From assembly GCA_032358165.1 (NCBI GenBank), contig JAALGY010000030.1, positions 558,001 to 622,000 on the forward strand: a DNA stretch of 64,000 nucleotides, written 5' to 3'. The translations under genes were made by a program, and so were the position numbers. Of this stretch, positions 1-13,899 are shown piece by piece. The notes beneath the pieces are model-generated. The model had not been told where the DNA came from. It worked only from the letters and a program-made list of their open reading frames with translations, and ran no database searches. How positions within the stretch are numbered: the stretch's first letter is position 1; each line of letters opens with the position of its first letter. This stretch comes from Diplosphaera chodatii (lineage: Eukaryota; Chlorophyta; Trebouxiophyceae; Prasiolales; Stichococcaceae).

Positions 1-208
1 CAGGCACCCGCAGCCATAGAATAGGTTAGACTAGATGAAGCTTCCAGGGACCACTGCAGTTTACTGATGCACCGCTGTTGTACTGTCTGGCAAGGGCTGT
101 TCTAGACAACTCTGTAGCAGTCAGACCACTTGCATCAGCTTAAGTATTGCCATGTGACACCCCAGAACCCGATGCTTTCTGGTATGCTCCAACACCGTGT
201 GGGCTGCG
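1..208. other. left-edge flank, no gene seen
   Basis: This stretch lies downstream of the 3' end of the minus-strand WW/FF gene. I see no coding-like frame, repeat or RNA gene in it. Confidence 0.4.
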
Positions 209-3200
209 TCAGTCCCGCCGCACCCGCTTGGCATCGTGCTGCAGGTACTCGCGCTGGTAGGCGCGGTCTGTGACCTCACTGCCAGGCGGCCCGGGAGGCT
301 CCTCAGCACCACGTGCCCTCGGCGCCCGTCCCATCGCCGCCTCCCTGCTCAGGCGCAAACAGCGATCTCATGCGTCCGCCATTCAGGCACACAGCAGTCC
401 AGTACCCACCGCTCAAACCGTGTCCTGGCGTCTCACCAACAAAGCTGATTGCAAATTGCACCTCACATGCATCGAAACCCTTTGTGAGCGAGGTGAGGCG
501 TATGGTACCTCAAGTACAGCAGAGCACCTGGCATCTCTGGATGTCCGAGCCCTGTCGCGCTCCTCGCGCTCCCGCCGCGCCGCCGCCAGCGCGGGGTTGT
601 CCCGCTCCTGCAGCAGCTGCGAGACGTAGCGGTCCCAGGCCCGTTCCCTGCAAACAGACCTTGCCATTAAAACCATGATGCGCTAGCGTCAGCTCCACCC
701 GAACACACAGCAGGCCTCTGTCTCCATGAAAGGTGCAGCCTACACTCTCCTCACCGCCCTACACAAAGCCTGCGCTGCCTTTGCCAGAGCAGCAGCTCTT
801 GCCGACGTCTGGTGCATGACAGAGACCAGCACACTGGGTGTCGACAGCAGCAGACTGTCCACCTGTCGCTGCGGGGCAGGGCGCCGAAGCGGCGGTCGTC
901 CTGCAGCAGCGCCTCCGCGGCGCGCCAGCCCTGGAGCGCCGGGGGCAGCGGGGCGCTGCGCTCGGCGGGCACCAGCGGCGCCAGCTTCTCGGCCAGCAGC
1001 TTCTTGAACTCCGCCGCCGCCGCGTCGCCCAGGTGCACGCAGTGCTCCCGGAACATCTGCTCCGCCTCGCTGCGCCCCAGCGCCGCGTTGCTGGCCCGCC
1101 CCTGCACGCCGACTCACAATGCCCGGCAGTCAGCAGGGTCCCGCTGCATGCGCCACCGGGCACTTGCAGGCTGCGTCGGCGGGGTAAAACGACCTCACGG
1201 CAGCTGCACTGGCATCCAGGTGGGACCGTCTCAGGGGTCAGGGCTCGCCTGCGGGTCCTTCTGCAGGCGGGGCCACCACTCGCTCCACCGCGGCTCTGCA
1301 CCCCGCACCATCTCCTGCACAGATGAACACCAGCAAGTGTTGCACAAGGTGCCCCAACGATGCTTCGCATGCTGCAAGTCGCCACACTTGGTCACCGACA
1401 AGCTGGTGCCCACGAAACCTCTGCAAGGTCATTTACGACATCGCTCTACAACCGTGCTGCAGCAAGTGATCAGGTACGAGAGTTGCATGACCATTCGTAC
1501 ACAATGTCGTACCTGCCCCTGTCTTACCTACGTTGACCTGGCGACCTGTCACAAGTGCGGATACTGCCTGCAATAAGTGCAAGCCACTGCCTGAACTGCC
1601 TCCTCACGAGCTCCAGGGCCTGTCACCACCTGCAGCAGGGTGCGGAAATTGGCGACGGCATCGGCGTGCGCCGCCTTGTCCCGCCGCCGGGCGGCCGCGT
1701 CCCCCGCCTCCTTGAGCCGCCGTGCAGCTTCCGCCTCCCGCTTCTCCTTCTCTCGCTTCCTCTCCCGCTCCTTCCGCTCCGCCACCTGCGCCGCCAATAT
1801 TAGAATTTCAGGCTGCCTGTGCACGGGCTGATGGGGTCGTTCACCGACAAGACTGCAGGGGCTGCTGACGCAAACCGTCTCCAGTTGCCATTCAAGGCTG
1901 CAGACCTTGCTGCGATCGCTGCCATGGCGAATATCGTTTGAATAGGTTACACACCTCGAGCTCGGCCACGTAGGCTTTGAAAACCCGGTCGCGGTCGGCT
2001 CGCTGCAGCGCCTTGTAGCGCGGGTCCCTGGCCATCGCGTCACGCTGCTTGCTCCACCGCGAGCTGCTCGTCACGCCCTTCTCCTCCAGCAGCGCCCTGA
2101 ATGAGAACGGTGAGGGTAGTGAACTTAGCTGCTCTGCTTGAAGTCAGCCATGCAAGGTCCCAGGGTGTAGGGCGCTGTACAACGTGATGGTGGCAACCAC
2201 ATCATGATGTTACCCTCCACCGAGGTGCTGCCCCATCATGTTCTCGGACATTTGCATCACGGTAGCACACAGCAGCGTCCACTCAGTCACCTGAATGCGG
2301 CCTCGGCTTCAGCCTTAGCCTCAGGCTTGCTGTCAGCAGGCTTGCCGGCAGGCGCCTCAGCCGCGTCTGCTTTGGTCTCGCCCTCTTCTGCATCCGCTGC
2401 CGCTGCTGGCTCTGCGCCTCCGTTCGCTGCTGCTTGGGGGCCTGGCGCCGCCGCTGCACTGACTGGAGCAGCAGCCTCCTTCGCGGCTGGCGCCCTGGCA
2501 GCAGCGGAGCGACAGTACTCGTCGAACAGCACCTTGCGCTCCTTCATGTTGGGGACCGCCAGATAGCGCGGGTCGCTGAGGAGCTTGGGCAGCTCACGCT
2601 CCCACCGCGAGAAGGGCGTCACCTGCGCATCATTATAGTTGTTCACGATACATTCCAGGCTTGGGTTGGCTTTGCCAGAGGTCCACCTGGCATATTTTAT
2701 TTTGTTGTAGCACACCTGATATCATGACGTTCAGTTCAACGTAAGGTGGACACTGCTGGGTGCTGTCATGTTGCATGAAGCCTTCGGATGGGCTGGCTTT
2801 ATGCGCTACGCTGGGGCATGTATGCTGGCATTGCTGCTGCAGGTTGCCCTGTTGACCAAACCGGCAGGCGCCAGGGCCGGTCTCACCTGCCGGGCAGGCA
2901 GGTGGGGCACGCACCCCCTCACGCCGCAGCAGCTCGAAGAAGGCCTCCCGCCGCTCGGCGGCGCTGGGAGGCGCCTTCGGCAGCGGCGCCAGCCTCGGCG
3001 GCGGCAGCCCCTGCGCCCCCGCTGCTGCTTCCTGCCCCGCGGCTCCGTTGCTGCGCGGCTGCGCATGATCCGCTGTGTGACCGGATGCCACTGCAGGTGC
3101 CGCGGCCATGGCGGCACCTGCTGGGACTGCGGCGGAAGCCGCCGGCAAGGCTGCTGAGTGAGGCGGCGGGATGAGCGCTGGTGCCTGGGCAGCTGGCAGC

Positions 3201-5262
3201 GCCGGCCCGGCGATGTCATCCATGGAGAAGGAGATGTCATCCAGCTCCTCCTCATCTGCAATCCGAACACAGAGCCACACACTCGATGGTCTGCAGCCCC
3301 GGACTGCGATCTCGACACCTGCTGGCGGGCTGCAGTCTCAGTGCACCACCCTGGCATACATTTGGACGTCATCCACCGTCGCCCATTGCTGGACTGTCAC
3401 CTCGAAGATCTGCGCGCAGGTTGGCGGCCACCATCTTGTTGGCCTTCAGCATGCGCACGATGGCCGCCTTCTCGGGAGTGAGCTTCAGCGCGTCCGCCTT
3501 GCCCGCCACAGCCTCTGGCGCTGTCCACGTCGTCTCCTGCAGCATGTTGACGTTTGGCTCTCAGTCTGCAGCAACCCCTGTCTGATGAGAAAGGCAGAAG
3601 CGGGGGATTGAGCTCATCAACGTGTCACCTTCAGCACGAGCAAACATGCGTGGTCCGTATGCCGATGCAGGCCCTCGCCTGCGTCGCGGAGTTGTGGTAG
3701 TACGTCTTGCCGTCGCTGCACAGCACCTCGGACCAGGCGGTCCCCTTCACGGCGGTGGTGCTGACGGGCACGGGGGCGCCGCCGGCGCCGGCCGGCGCGC
3801 CGCCAGTGAAGCCCTCGGGCGCGTCCCACGACGAGGCGCCCGTGACGGTGTTGTAGTAGTACACCTGCGGAACCAGCGGCACCTTGAGCAGCAGCCACCT
3901 GTCGCCGCTGCACCCTACGCCTCCCTCACCAGCACCACCCAAAGGAGTGACCACCTACGATCGTTGCCACACTATAGGGCTGATCTACCTGACTGCAATA
4001 AGTGAGCCGGTGTGTTTGTGTAGTTGCACATCACCCACACGGGGGAGGCTACCCAGACCAGTGTGTACACACCTGGCCCTGCTCGCTGTGGTGGATGCTC
4101 CAGGCGCCCTTGGCACGCTCTGCTTTGGCAGCGGCAGCTGCTGCGGCGGACTGCTCCTGCGCCTCGTGCTGCACCGCGGCCCGCAGTCTGGCCTGCTCTG
4201 CCTGCAGGTACGCTGCTGCAAGCCCTGCGCAGGGAGGAGATGTCTACTTGCATCCGGCATTTTGGGATGGTGTGTGCATGTGCTGCCGGGGGAGACGAGA
4301 TGCCAGCAGTCCTGAAGCTGGTGCGCGTAGTGCACAAATATGAAAAGCCACACCCGAAGGCTGCAATGACAAACCTTGGAAGGGTGCTGGCTGGCTGGGC
4401 GGGGGCTGCTGCGGCTGGGAGGCGCCCGGCTGCTGGGGCGCTGGTCCCGGGGGCTGCTGCTGGCTAGCATGCATGGGCCGCGGCGGCTGGCCGGGCGGCG
4501 GCGGGTGGCCCAGGGGGCCATGCTGACCGAAGGGCGGCGGCGGGAACCCCGGCGGCCGCATGCCCATCGGCGGCATGGGGAGGCCGCGCGGCGGGCCGCC
4601 GAAGCCCGGCAGCAGCGGCCCCGACTGCCCCGGCATGTGCATGGGCCGCGGCGGTATGGGCGGCCGCATGCCCGGCGGCGGCGGGAAGCCGCCCAGCGGC
4701 GCGCCGGGGAACCCGGGGGGCGGCGCCCCTGCACGATGCACATGTATGATGCACATGTTGCTACCCATCATACCCAAGAAAGGACCTCAGTGTAGGAACC
4801 GCGGGGGAGTGTCACCATGTGATCAGGCCGTGCCCCACCATCTGCTCCAGACTCCAGTCATGGAGGAACTGAGTTGCAAAGTTGGGAGCAATGTCCACCT
4901 GCTGGTGGGAAGCCAGGGCGCATGGGAGGCGGTGGGAAAGGGCGCTGGCCCGGCGGGAACATCCCTGGCGGACCGCCCTGCTGCTGCGGCGGCCGTGCCT
5001 GCTGGAAGCTGGGCGGTCCACGTGGGCGAGCGGCATCCGCTTGACCTGGTTGTGAAGGCCGTGCTCTGCACGGCACAGTACTGGCATCGGTCATTGTGTT
5101 CGCATACTTGTCGCTGGAACCGTGGTTCATCCGTCGCACTGTCTGCACGCAAGCTCCTCACCCTGCGGGCCCCGAGAAGCCCAGACCCTGCTTCTGTGCA
5201 AATGCGCCACTGCCTTTAGCGCGCTGCTCATCATAGAAAGCTGCCTGCTGCTGCTTGTTCAT
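209..5262 (-). CDS. PRP40C: WW/FF-domain protein, PRP40C/TCERG1-like
   Basis: Multi-exon gene for a nuclear protein that couples transcription elongation and pre-mRNA splicing in related families. The start ATG (5262-5260) opens MNKQQQAAFYDEQRAKGSGA, followed by a Pro/Gly/Met-rich region (about 4400-5200). Two WW domains follow: WSIHHSEQGQ joined to VYYYNTVTGASSWDAPEGF (about 4080-3790), and AWSEVLCSDGKTYYHNSATQ joined to ETTWTAPE (about 3750-3515). At least three FF modules follow: FFELLRREG joined to VTPFSRWERELPKLLSDPRY (2940-2530), VTSSSRWSKQRDAMARDPRY (2070-1950), and FRTLLQ joined to EMVRGAEPRWSEWWPRLQKD then GRASNAALGRSEAEQMFREH (1660-1030). The tail is Lys/Arg/Glu-rich and ends KRVRRD. 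The two WW domains spaced by about 30 residues fit plant PRP40C and animal TCERG1 better than classic Prp40, though Prp40 cannot be excluded. One intron seems to use a GC donor at 1248-1247. Confidence 0.9.
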
Positions 5263-5809
5263 GCTGAGCTGGGAACAAGGTGGCGCAGCAAGGCGCTAGT
5301 GCGCATGCACAGCTGCTTGCAAAATCATCCCTTGTATCAATTGATATATATGATCTCACAGTTCTCCGCTGCGCTGGAGCATCACCGCCTGATGGATCCA
5401 AATGCTGCACAGAGTTTTGCCACGTGAACAAGCCGGCTGACGTCAGTCTTCAGTCATTCAAAGCACAAGGACAGCCCTGTCCAGCGATGCGAGGTGAGGC
5501 CACCGTGATGGAAGTGCAGGGAGCTGCAAACTGCTTCTAAGCCTGCGCACTGGGTGACGCCGCAGAAGCTGCCCAACGGCTGTTTGCTGCTATGCAGACC
5601 TCCCTGACATGCAAGTGCAGAAAAGATCACGGTCGGATGGTGGACTTGTTTTTGCCAGGGGCCCATGGCAAGATTAGGTGCTAGTGTGCTGTTAGTAGCA
5701 AGGCTAGTCTGCAAGCTTCTATCACGCTGGTCGGACCAGATCGGCCTCTGTGTGCTTGCTCGGCGCGAAGCGTCGGTTCGTACAGTCTCTGCCAGGCTCA
5801 GCGGCAGCC
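5263..5809. other. divergent intergenic region (shared promoter)
   Basis: About 550 bases separate the start of the minus-strand WW/FF gene from the start of the plus-strand NAC alpha gene. Promoters for both must lie here or in the 5' UTRs. I recognise no defined motif apart from a short AT-rich patch near 5335-5350. Confidence 0.45.
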
Positions 5810-7549
<1,740 letters not shown>

Positions 7550-7746
7550 TATGTGCAGCAGACTTTGCAGCATGATACCTGTGTGACAGCAGCATGATGG
7601 CATCCGTAGCAACCTCATTGGTATTTGAGGACGGCTCCGTGCTGCGCTTCGCTTCCTCCGTGTGTTCATCTGCATGGCGATGCTTAGGAGGGCAGTCACG
7701 TTGAGCAGTCCCTGGCCACACTTCATGCAGTCCTGCTGCGTTGCCG

Positions 7747-7751
7747 TGTAA
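7747..7751 (+). terminator. candidate TGTAA poly(A) signal for NAC alpha
   Basis: TGTAA lies about 200 bases after the NAC alpha stop. TGTAA is the usual green-algal polyadenylation signal. A five-base match is weak evidence alone, but the position is right. Confidence 0.35.
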
Positions 7752-7905
7752 ATGCTGCTGCTGTTCAATTTCATGTCCTGTGTTAGCAAATACACTCGCA
7801 CATGTTGAGCTCCACTCTATCATCCCGCATGCAGCAATGTGCATCTGTGCATCTAACACATGCACCACAAAATCCCACAAGTGCTCAGGCGACCGGCACG
7901 ACGAG

Positions 7906-7910
7906 TTACA
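7906..7910 (-). terminator. candidate TGTAA poly(A) signal for arginine decarboxylase
   Basis: TGTAA on the minus strand about 110 bases past the arginine decarboxylase stop, at a suitable distance for a green-algal poly(A) signal. The motif is short, so this is tentative. Together with the NAC alpha signal at 7747 it would make the two convergent 3' ends overlap. Confidence 0.3.
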
Positions 7911-8021
7911 GATGTGGAGTGCAGAGTTCCTACAGCCTTCAGCATCGGAGAAAGCTAATGGTGAATCAATCGAATGTTGCACTGCTCAGCATAGGCGGCT
8001 ATTCCCTGCATGCTGCTGACG

Positions 8022-11000
8022 CTAGGACGAAAGGTATGTGTACCCTGCCAAGTCTGCTCTGTACGACTGCATCAGCTGCTCGCCGTCCTGTACTCCCAGG
8101 CTCCCGCCAGCTACTCCTCGCTCGACTGCACCGCTGACTGCAGTCACCATCTGTGACGCCTGTGAGCAAGCGACAACATGGTTAGTATTGGTGAAGGAAG
8201 TCCACACCTTGCCGACTATACGTTGTTGTGCGCTTGTGCATACCATGTGACAAGCATGCAGGTTGTACATTGCTGATTGCAGGGATGATCCCTTGCCTCA
8301 TGCTGAGCGCGGGAGAGCACACACTGCACGCTCTCGCCGGCCACAAAATGGTCCACCACGAAGTTGCTGCCAGACAGCTGCTCAAGTGCTGCTGCCGCCT
8401 TGCCGTCCCTAGCTGAGCCGCCGTTGACTGCCCCATTGCAGCCTGCGATGCTCATCGTAGCAGAGTCACTGCATGATTGCAAGGTTGGTGCCACGAAAGC
8501 TACATACAACGCTGAATATCATGCATCATGCACCATTGTAGGCCCTGTCGCACCATTGGAGCCCGTATGATCTGTTGCCAGTCGGATCTCGGCCACATGC
8601 GGAGCGCCCAGCATGTTGTGGCTGCTGCCCATGACCTCCTGATATACACCTGCACGTACATCAGCAATAAGATTCTCGATTCTCTTGCAGCAGTGTGAAC
8701 GCCTTGCTGTGCAGAGTCTGCGCTGACATAAGTATGCCGGCTACAACTTCGCATCTGTGCTTATGTTCGATAGCACCACCTGTCAGAAACATGGCGAGGG
8801 GGTATGGCTCAGTGGTGCGCAGCTCATGCAGCGGCAGGATGGGGTCGAAGTCCACAGCATCGCGTGTGGAGATGAAGTGGTTCAGCACGCCATCACTGTC
8901 GCATGTGATGTCTGCCTGCATGCGGTTGAGGAGGCTCTTGTGAGATATAGCCCCCGTCAGGATGTGCAAGTTGGCACACGTATTGCCGTCGTTGCAACAC
9001 CAGGGTCAAGTGCAAGCAGCCAGAGATGCGTGATGCTGAGGTTACCAGTGTGGCCGCCACTCTGGCTTCCTCATCAAGTCGAGAGACTGGGCAGATGGGG
9101 AACACCTGCCCGATGGCCCAACTGTCGATCGCTGAGCGGAAAACTGCAGGCAGACGGACATGCTCAGCAAGTCCATGACAGACGCCGGCCTCTACAGGCA
9201 GCACCACAGGTCCTGGAACCCTGCTGATGTCATGCGGCTCGGGGAAGCAGTGCTGGCACCTGAGAAGTTCACGGTGTATGTGGCGCTTAGCGGCAGTCCA
9301 CAGGGCCGAAGTGCCTCCGGTAGCACTATGCCCGCGCTGGCGGCCACATCATGGATCTGTTCAGAGAGCAACAAACATCGATTTGAGTTCCAGCGGCAGA
9401 TGCACATATCGTCGCTGTCTGTCACAGATGGGGTGTCTGGCTGCACAGGGGTCTCACAGTACATGTGGGGGGATGGGCAGGGCGTGTTCAGGTCGTCGGT
9501 CTTGCAGCGGCGGGTCGGCTGGCACCTTGCCGCAGGTGGCCTCGAACAGGAGGTCCACCTCAGCGCGCTCCCCCAGGCTCAGGATGCCCAGCTTGAATGC
9601 CCGCAGCGCCTCGTCCCTGCGCAGACCAGCATATTGGGAGTGTTAATAAGAACTTACTTATAAGAGAGTCGTGTAAGAGACATCTCTCATCAATTGCCAA
9701 TCTATCGCCTCTTGTGAACATTTCAAGTAGCAGAGATTAGAGGCGCACTTGAAGTAGACTGCGTCATTGTACGCCTCACACAATGCGCCCGTCTCTGGAA
9801 TGACGTTGTCCAGCACCTCCTGCGCAAAGTGTCGACTTGTACTCACTCACCACCCATTTGCTCGGAAAGCGCGGTCATCTGAGGCTGTAGTGCTGCGCAA
9901 AGCTGCATCCAAGCGTGATCATATCGTGCTCGGCCTCATGATGACGTGACAGTACATCATGGTACCTGGAAGGTGGCCAGCAGGAAGCGGCCCTTGCCCC
10001 CTGCAGCCGCGGCCTTGAGGCGCGTGACGCCGGCTGCCATGCGCTCGCTGCCGCCCTCCATGCTGGACCGCTCCGGCCGGACAGTCGCCAGGGACGGCCT
10101 GCAGGATAGGCGATTACATGGATGAAGCCGCCAGTGTGGGTTTACCTCTTCCTCCCCCAGATGTTGGTTGGTGCACTGCATGTTCAGCAGGCCATTGCAT
10201 GCGCAGTTGCTCCTGCTGAAGTGCCTCTGCTCTGCTTGGAGTGCACCAGACTTTACAAATACATGCAAAAAGTCGTTTACAATAACTAGAAACCAAAAAA
10301 TAGTATAAAAGAAAAATTAATAAGAGTTTGATCCTGGCTCAGAATGAATGAGTTAATTTGTTATTAACCCATCAATTAACTTGATTAAATCTGCTGCTCT
10401 GTGTCTCTGCGCCGACCTGCTGAGGACGTCGAACACCATGACGGCGTGGTGGGATGCCAGCGCGCGGCCGCTCTCGCTGATGATGCACGGAGCTGCAATG
10501 CCCTTCTCCATGCACACATCCTGCACCGCACGCAAGCTTCTGTACTCATGCTGCCAAGTGCGTAGGGCCTCACATGCTATAGGCACCTGTACAGTGGCAT
10601 GTACTCGCTGTCGGAACTGTCCCGCAGGTGGAGTCACCTGCAGCGCTGCCACGATGTCGTTGGCGTAGCTCTGCATGCTGTAGTTCAGGCTGGCTGTGCT
10701 GTCTGTCCCACTGCCCTCGTAGTCCACGGCCAACCCACCTACCATACAGAGGATCATCAGCTGACACAACCTATACATTTGGGGCAGATATGTTGTAAGA
10801 TCAGTACCATTGCTTGCACTTGTTGGCGTGGGACGAGCCATGAATCATCCATATGTGCAGCCAGTGCAGAGCAACTTACCGCCGACGTCGAGCGTGCCCA
10901 TTGCGGCCCCCAGCGCCACCAGCTCTGCATACAGGTAGCTTGCCTCCCGCATCGCCTCCTTGATGATGCGGATGTTGGAGATCTGCGTGTGCTCACACGC

Positions 11001-13321
11001 TCGTGTCAGATCGAAATTCATATACGTTCTTGGTGGTCACAACTGGTGGCACGCCGATGCTCTGACTGTGCATAGCACCCATCCAATAAGCAGGATGGTT
11101 TGTCTGGCTCTGTACAGCACACATCCAATAAACAGGATGGCGTGACAAGCTGGCAGTGCACAGCCCAGCACAGTGCTGTCAGCTCCCACCTGTATACGAG
11201 GCTGTGGACAGACAGGTGATGATGATATGCCGCCACTCACCTGGGAGCCGACATGGAAGTGCAGCAGCTGCAGGCAGTCCAGCATGCCAGCAACCGTGAG
11301 CTCCTCTACCACCTCCACAATCTCGGGGCACCGCAGCCCGAACTTGGCCAGGTCACCAGATGTAGCGCCCCAATGCCCACTGCAGTGAGAGATACCAGCA
11401 TAAACTGTGGACGATCGGCTCCCAGTGCTGCTTCGTCACCGTGAACTCGCTTGTGTATGTCTCATGCGGAACCGAAATTCATCAGCCGATCTGGTTATCG
11501 TTGGCCTCACACGCATGCAGGCAGGAGCACCTGGCATCCTGCGTCAGCTGCATGTTTGTCGCTCAATGCATCCTTATCACTGCAGCAGAAGGCGCCGCTG
11601 CGCACTTGTGGTGGGTGGCCAGGCGGCTGCGCACGCCCAGGGCGGGCCGCACCCGCAGCCGGGCAGCCGCCTCCAACGCCAGCGGCAGCTCCTCGATCTG
11701 CTCCAGCACTATGACCGTGTTGATGCCCAGCTGCCGCGCCCGCAGCGCCTGAGGGCAATGGAACCGCATACTTGATGCCACGCGTCGTGGTCAAGCCTAG
11801 GGGACACTGATGGTGGCATGCATGTTTGCAACTGCAGCGCCTTCAGGCAAAGGTGCAAAGGCGTTATCGGATTGCGCGATCGCAGGGACCCTTATGTCGC
11901 CATCTGCAGGACACACCAGGTCCATGTATGCGGCGTCCTTATAGCCATTGCAGATCAGCAGCGACCCAGGGCGGTCCGACAGCAGCGCCACTGCCATCAC
12001 CAGCTCCTGCAGGCACTGTGACTACGATGTGCAGCGCCCTTGCATTCTGAACAAGAGGAAGCTCAAGTGACAGCTGCCAGTGCCAAGACACACACACGCA
12101 GAGGGTATCAGCCCGGTATCATACACGCACCGCCTTAGAGCCAGCCTCCAGGCCCACTCTGCTGTCGCGCCCTGCTTCCAGCATGTTGACGATCAGTCGC
12201 CGATCGTGGTTGCACTTGACAGGGAACACGCCTCGGAAGGCGCCTATGTACTCGTACCGCCTGATGGCGGTAGAGAAGCAGCCCTGAAGCAATGCCAACA
12301 CAATGTGATGTGGGAGCTGGCCGCAGGCACAGGAAGGGTGCGCCAACAGGGGCAGGGATGCAGTGTCTACCCACAGACAGCTCCCCGGAACACACAGTAT
12401 TGCAATGTACCTGCAGCTTGCGCAGCCGGTGGGCAACAATGTCAGGAAAGCGTAGCACGACTGGCGGGTGCACGCCACTCTTGCGCAGCAGCTTCACTGC
12501 CTCGTCGACATCGACCTCGGCATTCGAAGCTGCGATTGAGGTTCAACGTCAGGATCACAAGGGCTGCTCAACCTGCAATCAGTGCAAGCCACACCAGATT
12601 CCAGCACTGAGGATACGCAGCGGCATGCCTGTGCCATGTGGTCGCACGACGAGGTGGCCCTTGCTGTTGACGTCGAAGTACGGCGTCCCCCACCCAGGAA
12701 TGTTGTACAGCTCGCTGGAGTCCTCAGGCGTCCAGGGTCGCAAGGAGGCAGATGGCGGCCGAGCCTGCACCTGCAGGAACCCGGCACATTGTGGCATTTC
12801 TGGCAGTGACGAATTCACACATGCTGAAAGTTCAGATCGCTCTGATCCCAGATGCAGGACCAATGAGGCGCGATCGAGCCATGCTCGGTATCTGTGGCAT
12901 GGCAACTATCAGCTAGCACAAGAAGCACAGCAGTCAATGCACAGGTGATCAACGTCCGCGTTATGACTGACATCAGTTTTTCGTTTCAAGGGGGCAAGTC
13001 CCTCAACGTGCAGTGGGAAACGTGCGCGGAGCTCGAGGGCAGACTGACTGGCTGCTTGGCAGGCATGGATCTGACCCGACAGGTGATGCGCGGCGACTCA
13101 TCCTCCAGCTCAGCAGGTGGCGCCGACGGCTTTGGCTGGATTGCGAGCTTTCGGGGCGACCCGTGCACTGGCAGCATCTTTGTCGGGTCCTGGCCGTCGA
13201 AGTGAAACAGGTGCGGCTGGCTGCCCACTCGCCGGACCCCATCCTGACCCGCGAGCCGCGCCCGCACATCAACGGGTATCTGAGGGCCGTCAGTCATGTC
13301 TGCAACGATGTGTTGAGGCAT
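8022..13321 (-). CDS. ADC: biosynthetic arginine decarboxylase (SpeA/ADC type)
   Basis: PLP enzyme that converts arginine to agmatine, the first step of the ADC route to putrescine; in plants it is usually plastidial. Read 3' to 5': [20 protein letters not shown] (about 12700-12640), the PLP-lysine motif [20 protein letters not shown] (about 12250-12190, K of PVKCN), [95 protein letters not shown], the join TYTVNFS to [17 protein letters not shown], the catalytic ITCDSDG (about 8910), [13 protein letters not shown] (about 8640), and the C-terminal AGYTYLSS before stop 8024-8022. The ATG at 13321 ([11 protein letters not shown]) is preferred; another is at 13297. The frame stays open upstream with Arg-rich, acid-poor residues but no ATG, so a 5' exon with a transit peptide is possible. 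Roughly a dozen introns. Confidence 0.93.
10256..10395 (+). other. AT-rich organellar DNA insert with SSU rRNA 5' end
   Basis: Inside an intron of the arginine decarboxylase gene lies about 140 bases of AT-rich DNA, sharply unlike the GC-rich surroundings. At 10323-10342 it contains AGAGTTTGATCCTGGCTCAG, the near-universal 5' sequence of bacterial and organellar small-subunit rRNA, here continuing as AATGAATGAG. This is most simply a small nuclear copy of mitochondrial (or plastid) DNA covering the rRNA leader and first bases. It is far too short to be an rRNA gene. Its outer borders are judged by base composition only. Confidence 0.7.
11074..11140. repeat. direct repeat in arginine decarboxylase intron
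   Basis: A 25-base unit (AGCAC, then CATCCAATAA, then CAGGATGG, with one variable base between each block) occurs twice, starting at 11074 and 11116, a 42-base period with two differences. It is intronic and looks like a local duplication. Confidence 0.7.
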
Positions 13322-13899
13322 AGCCGTGCCGCCTGGGGCACCGTGCTGGCCATGGCATCGGGTCAAAAGGCTCACCCCGAATCTTTGATGGCTCCGAGGA
13401 ACTGCTCGACGCCGAGTCCAAAATTGCCTATTCACCTGGCAATTGTGCAAGGGCAACTGTCATGGAAGCATACGGAGGTGGGCAGGCAATGGCGAGTGCA
13501 CTTTTACTGGCCTTTGCTGATCTAAAGAAGGCTCTTCATCCAGGGCAGCATGCATGATGCAGCACTGCCTGCTAATGGCCACGCACATGCAGATATATAT
13601 GCAAGTGCACGTGGATGGGTGCTGCATTGACGGTGTTGGCAAGGCGCTTGTCCATGAACAGCCAATGCGGTGGTGCCACTAGGCTGGAAACGTAGCAGCC
13701 ACAGCCACTGATGTGCTTTGTGTATCAACCCAAAAGCATAGTATGTCCTTCCCGCTAGACATTGTATGATCGAACTTGTTGTGTGTCAATGCCACTCAAG
13801 TGCACCGTTTTCGTCAGCCAGCGCTGCCAGCTTTGAACAGCTTCAGCTGCAGCACCACCCTATGCCGGTCCGCCTACGCTCCCCCCGCAGGTGGGCTAC
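13322..13899. other. intergenic region between ADC and NDUFA8
   Basis: About 580 bases upstream of arginine decarboxylase and downstream of NDUFA8, both on the minus strand. The part next to 13321 remains open in the ADC frame and may be 5' UTR or an unrecognised first exon. No other gene is visible. Confidence 0.4.

Larger units (their letters stand above)
7550..8021. other. convergent 3' intergenic region
   Basis: About 470 bases lie between the stop codons of the convergent NAC alpha and arginine decarboxylase genes. The region holds a candidate TGTAA poly(A) signal on each strand. No other gene is visible. Confidence 0.5.

Noticed and set aside
10323..10342. Functional 16S rRNA gene
   Set aside because: Only the first bases of an SSU rRNA are present. 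The sequence after them departs from the conserved path and the intron ends shortly after.
13319..13456. Arginine decarboxylase start at 13456
   Set aside because: That upstream codon is TTG, not ATG. The first in-frame ATG is at 13321.
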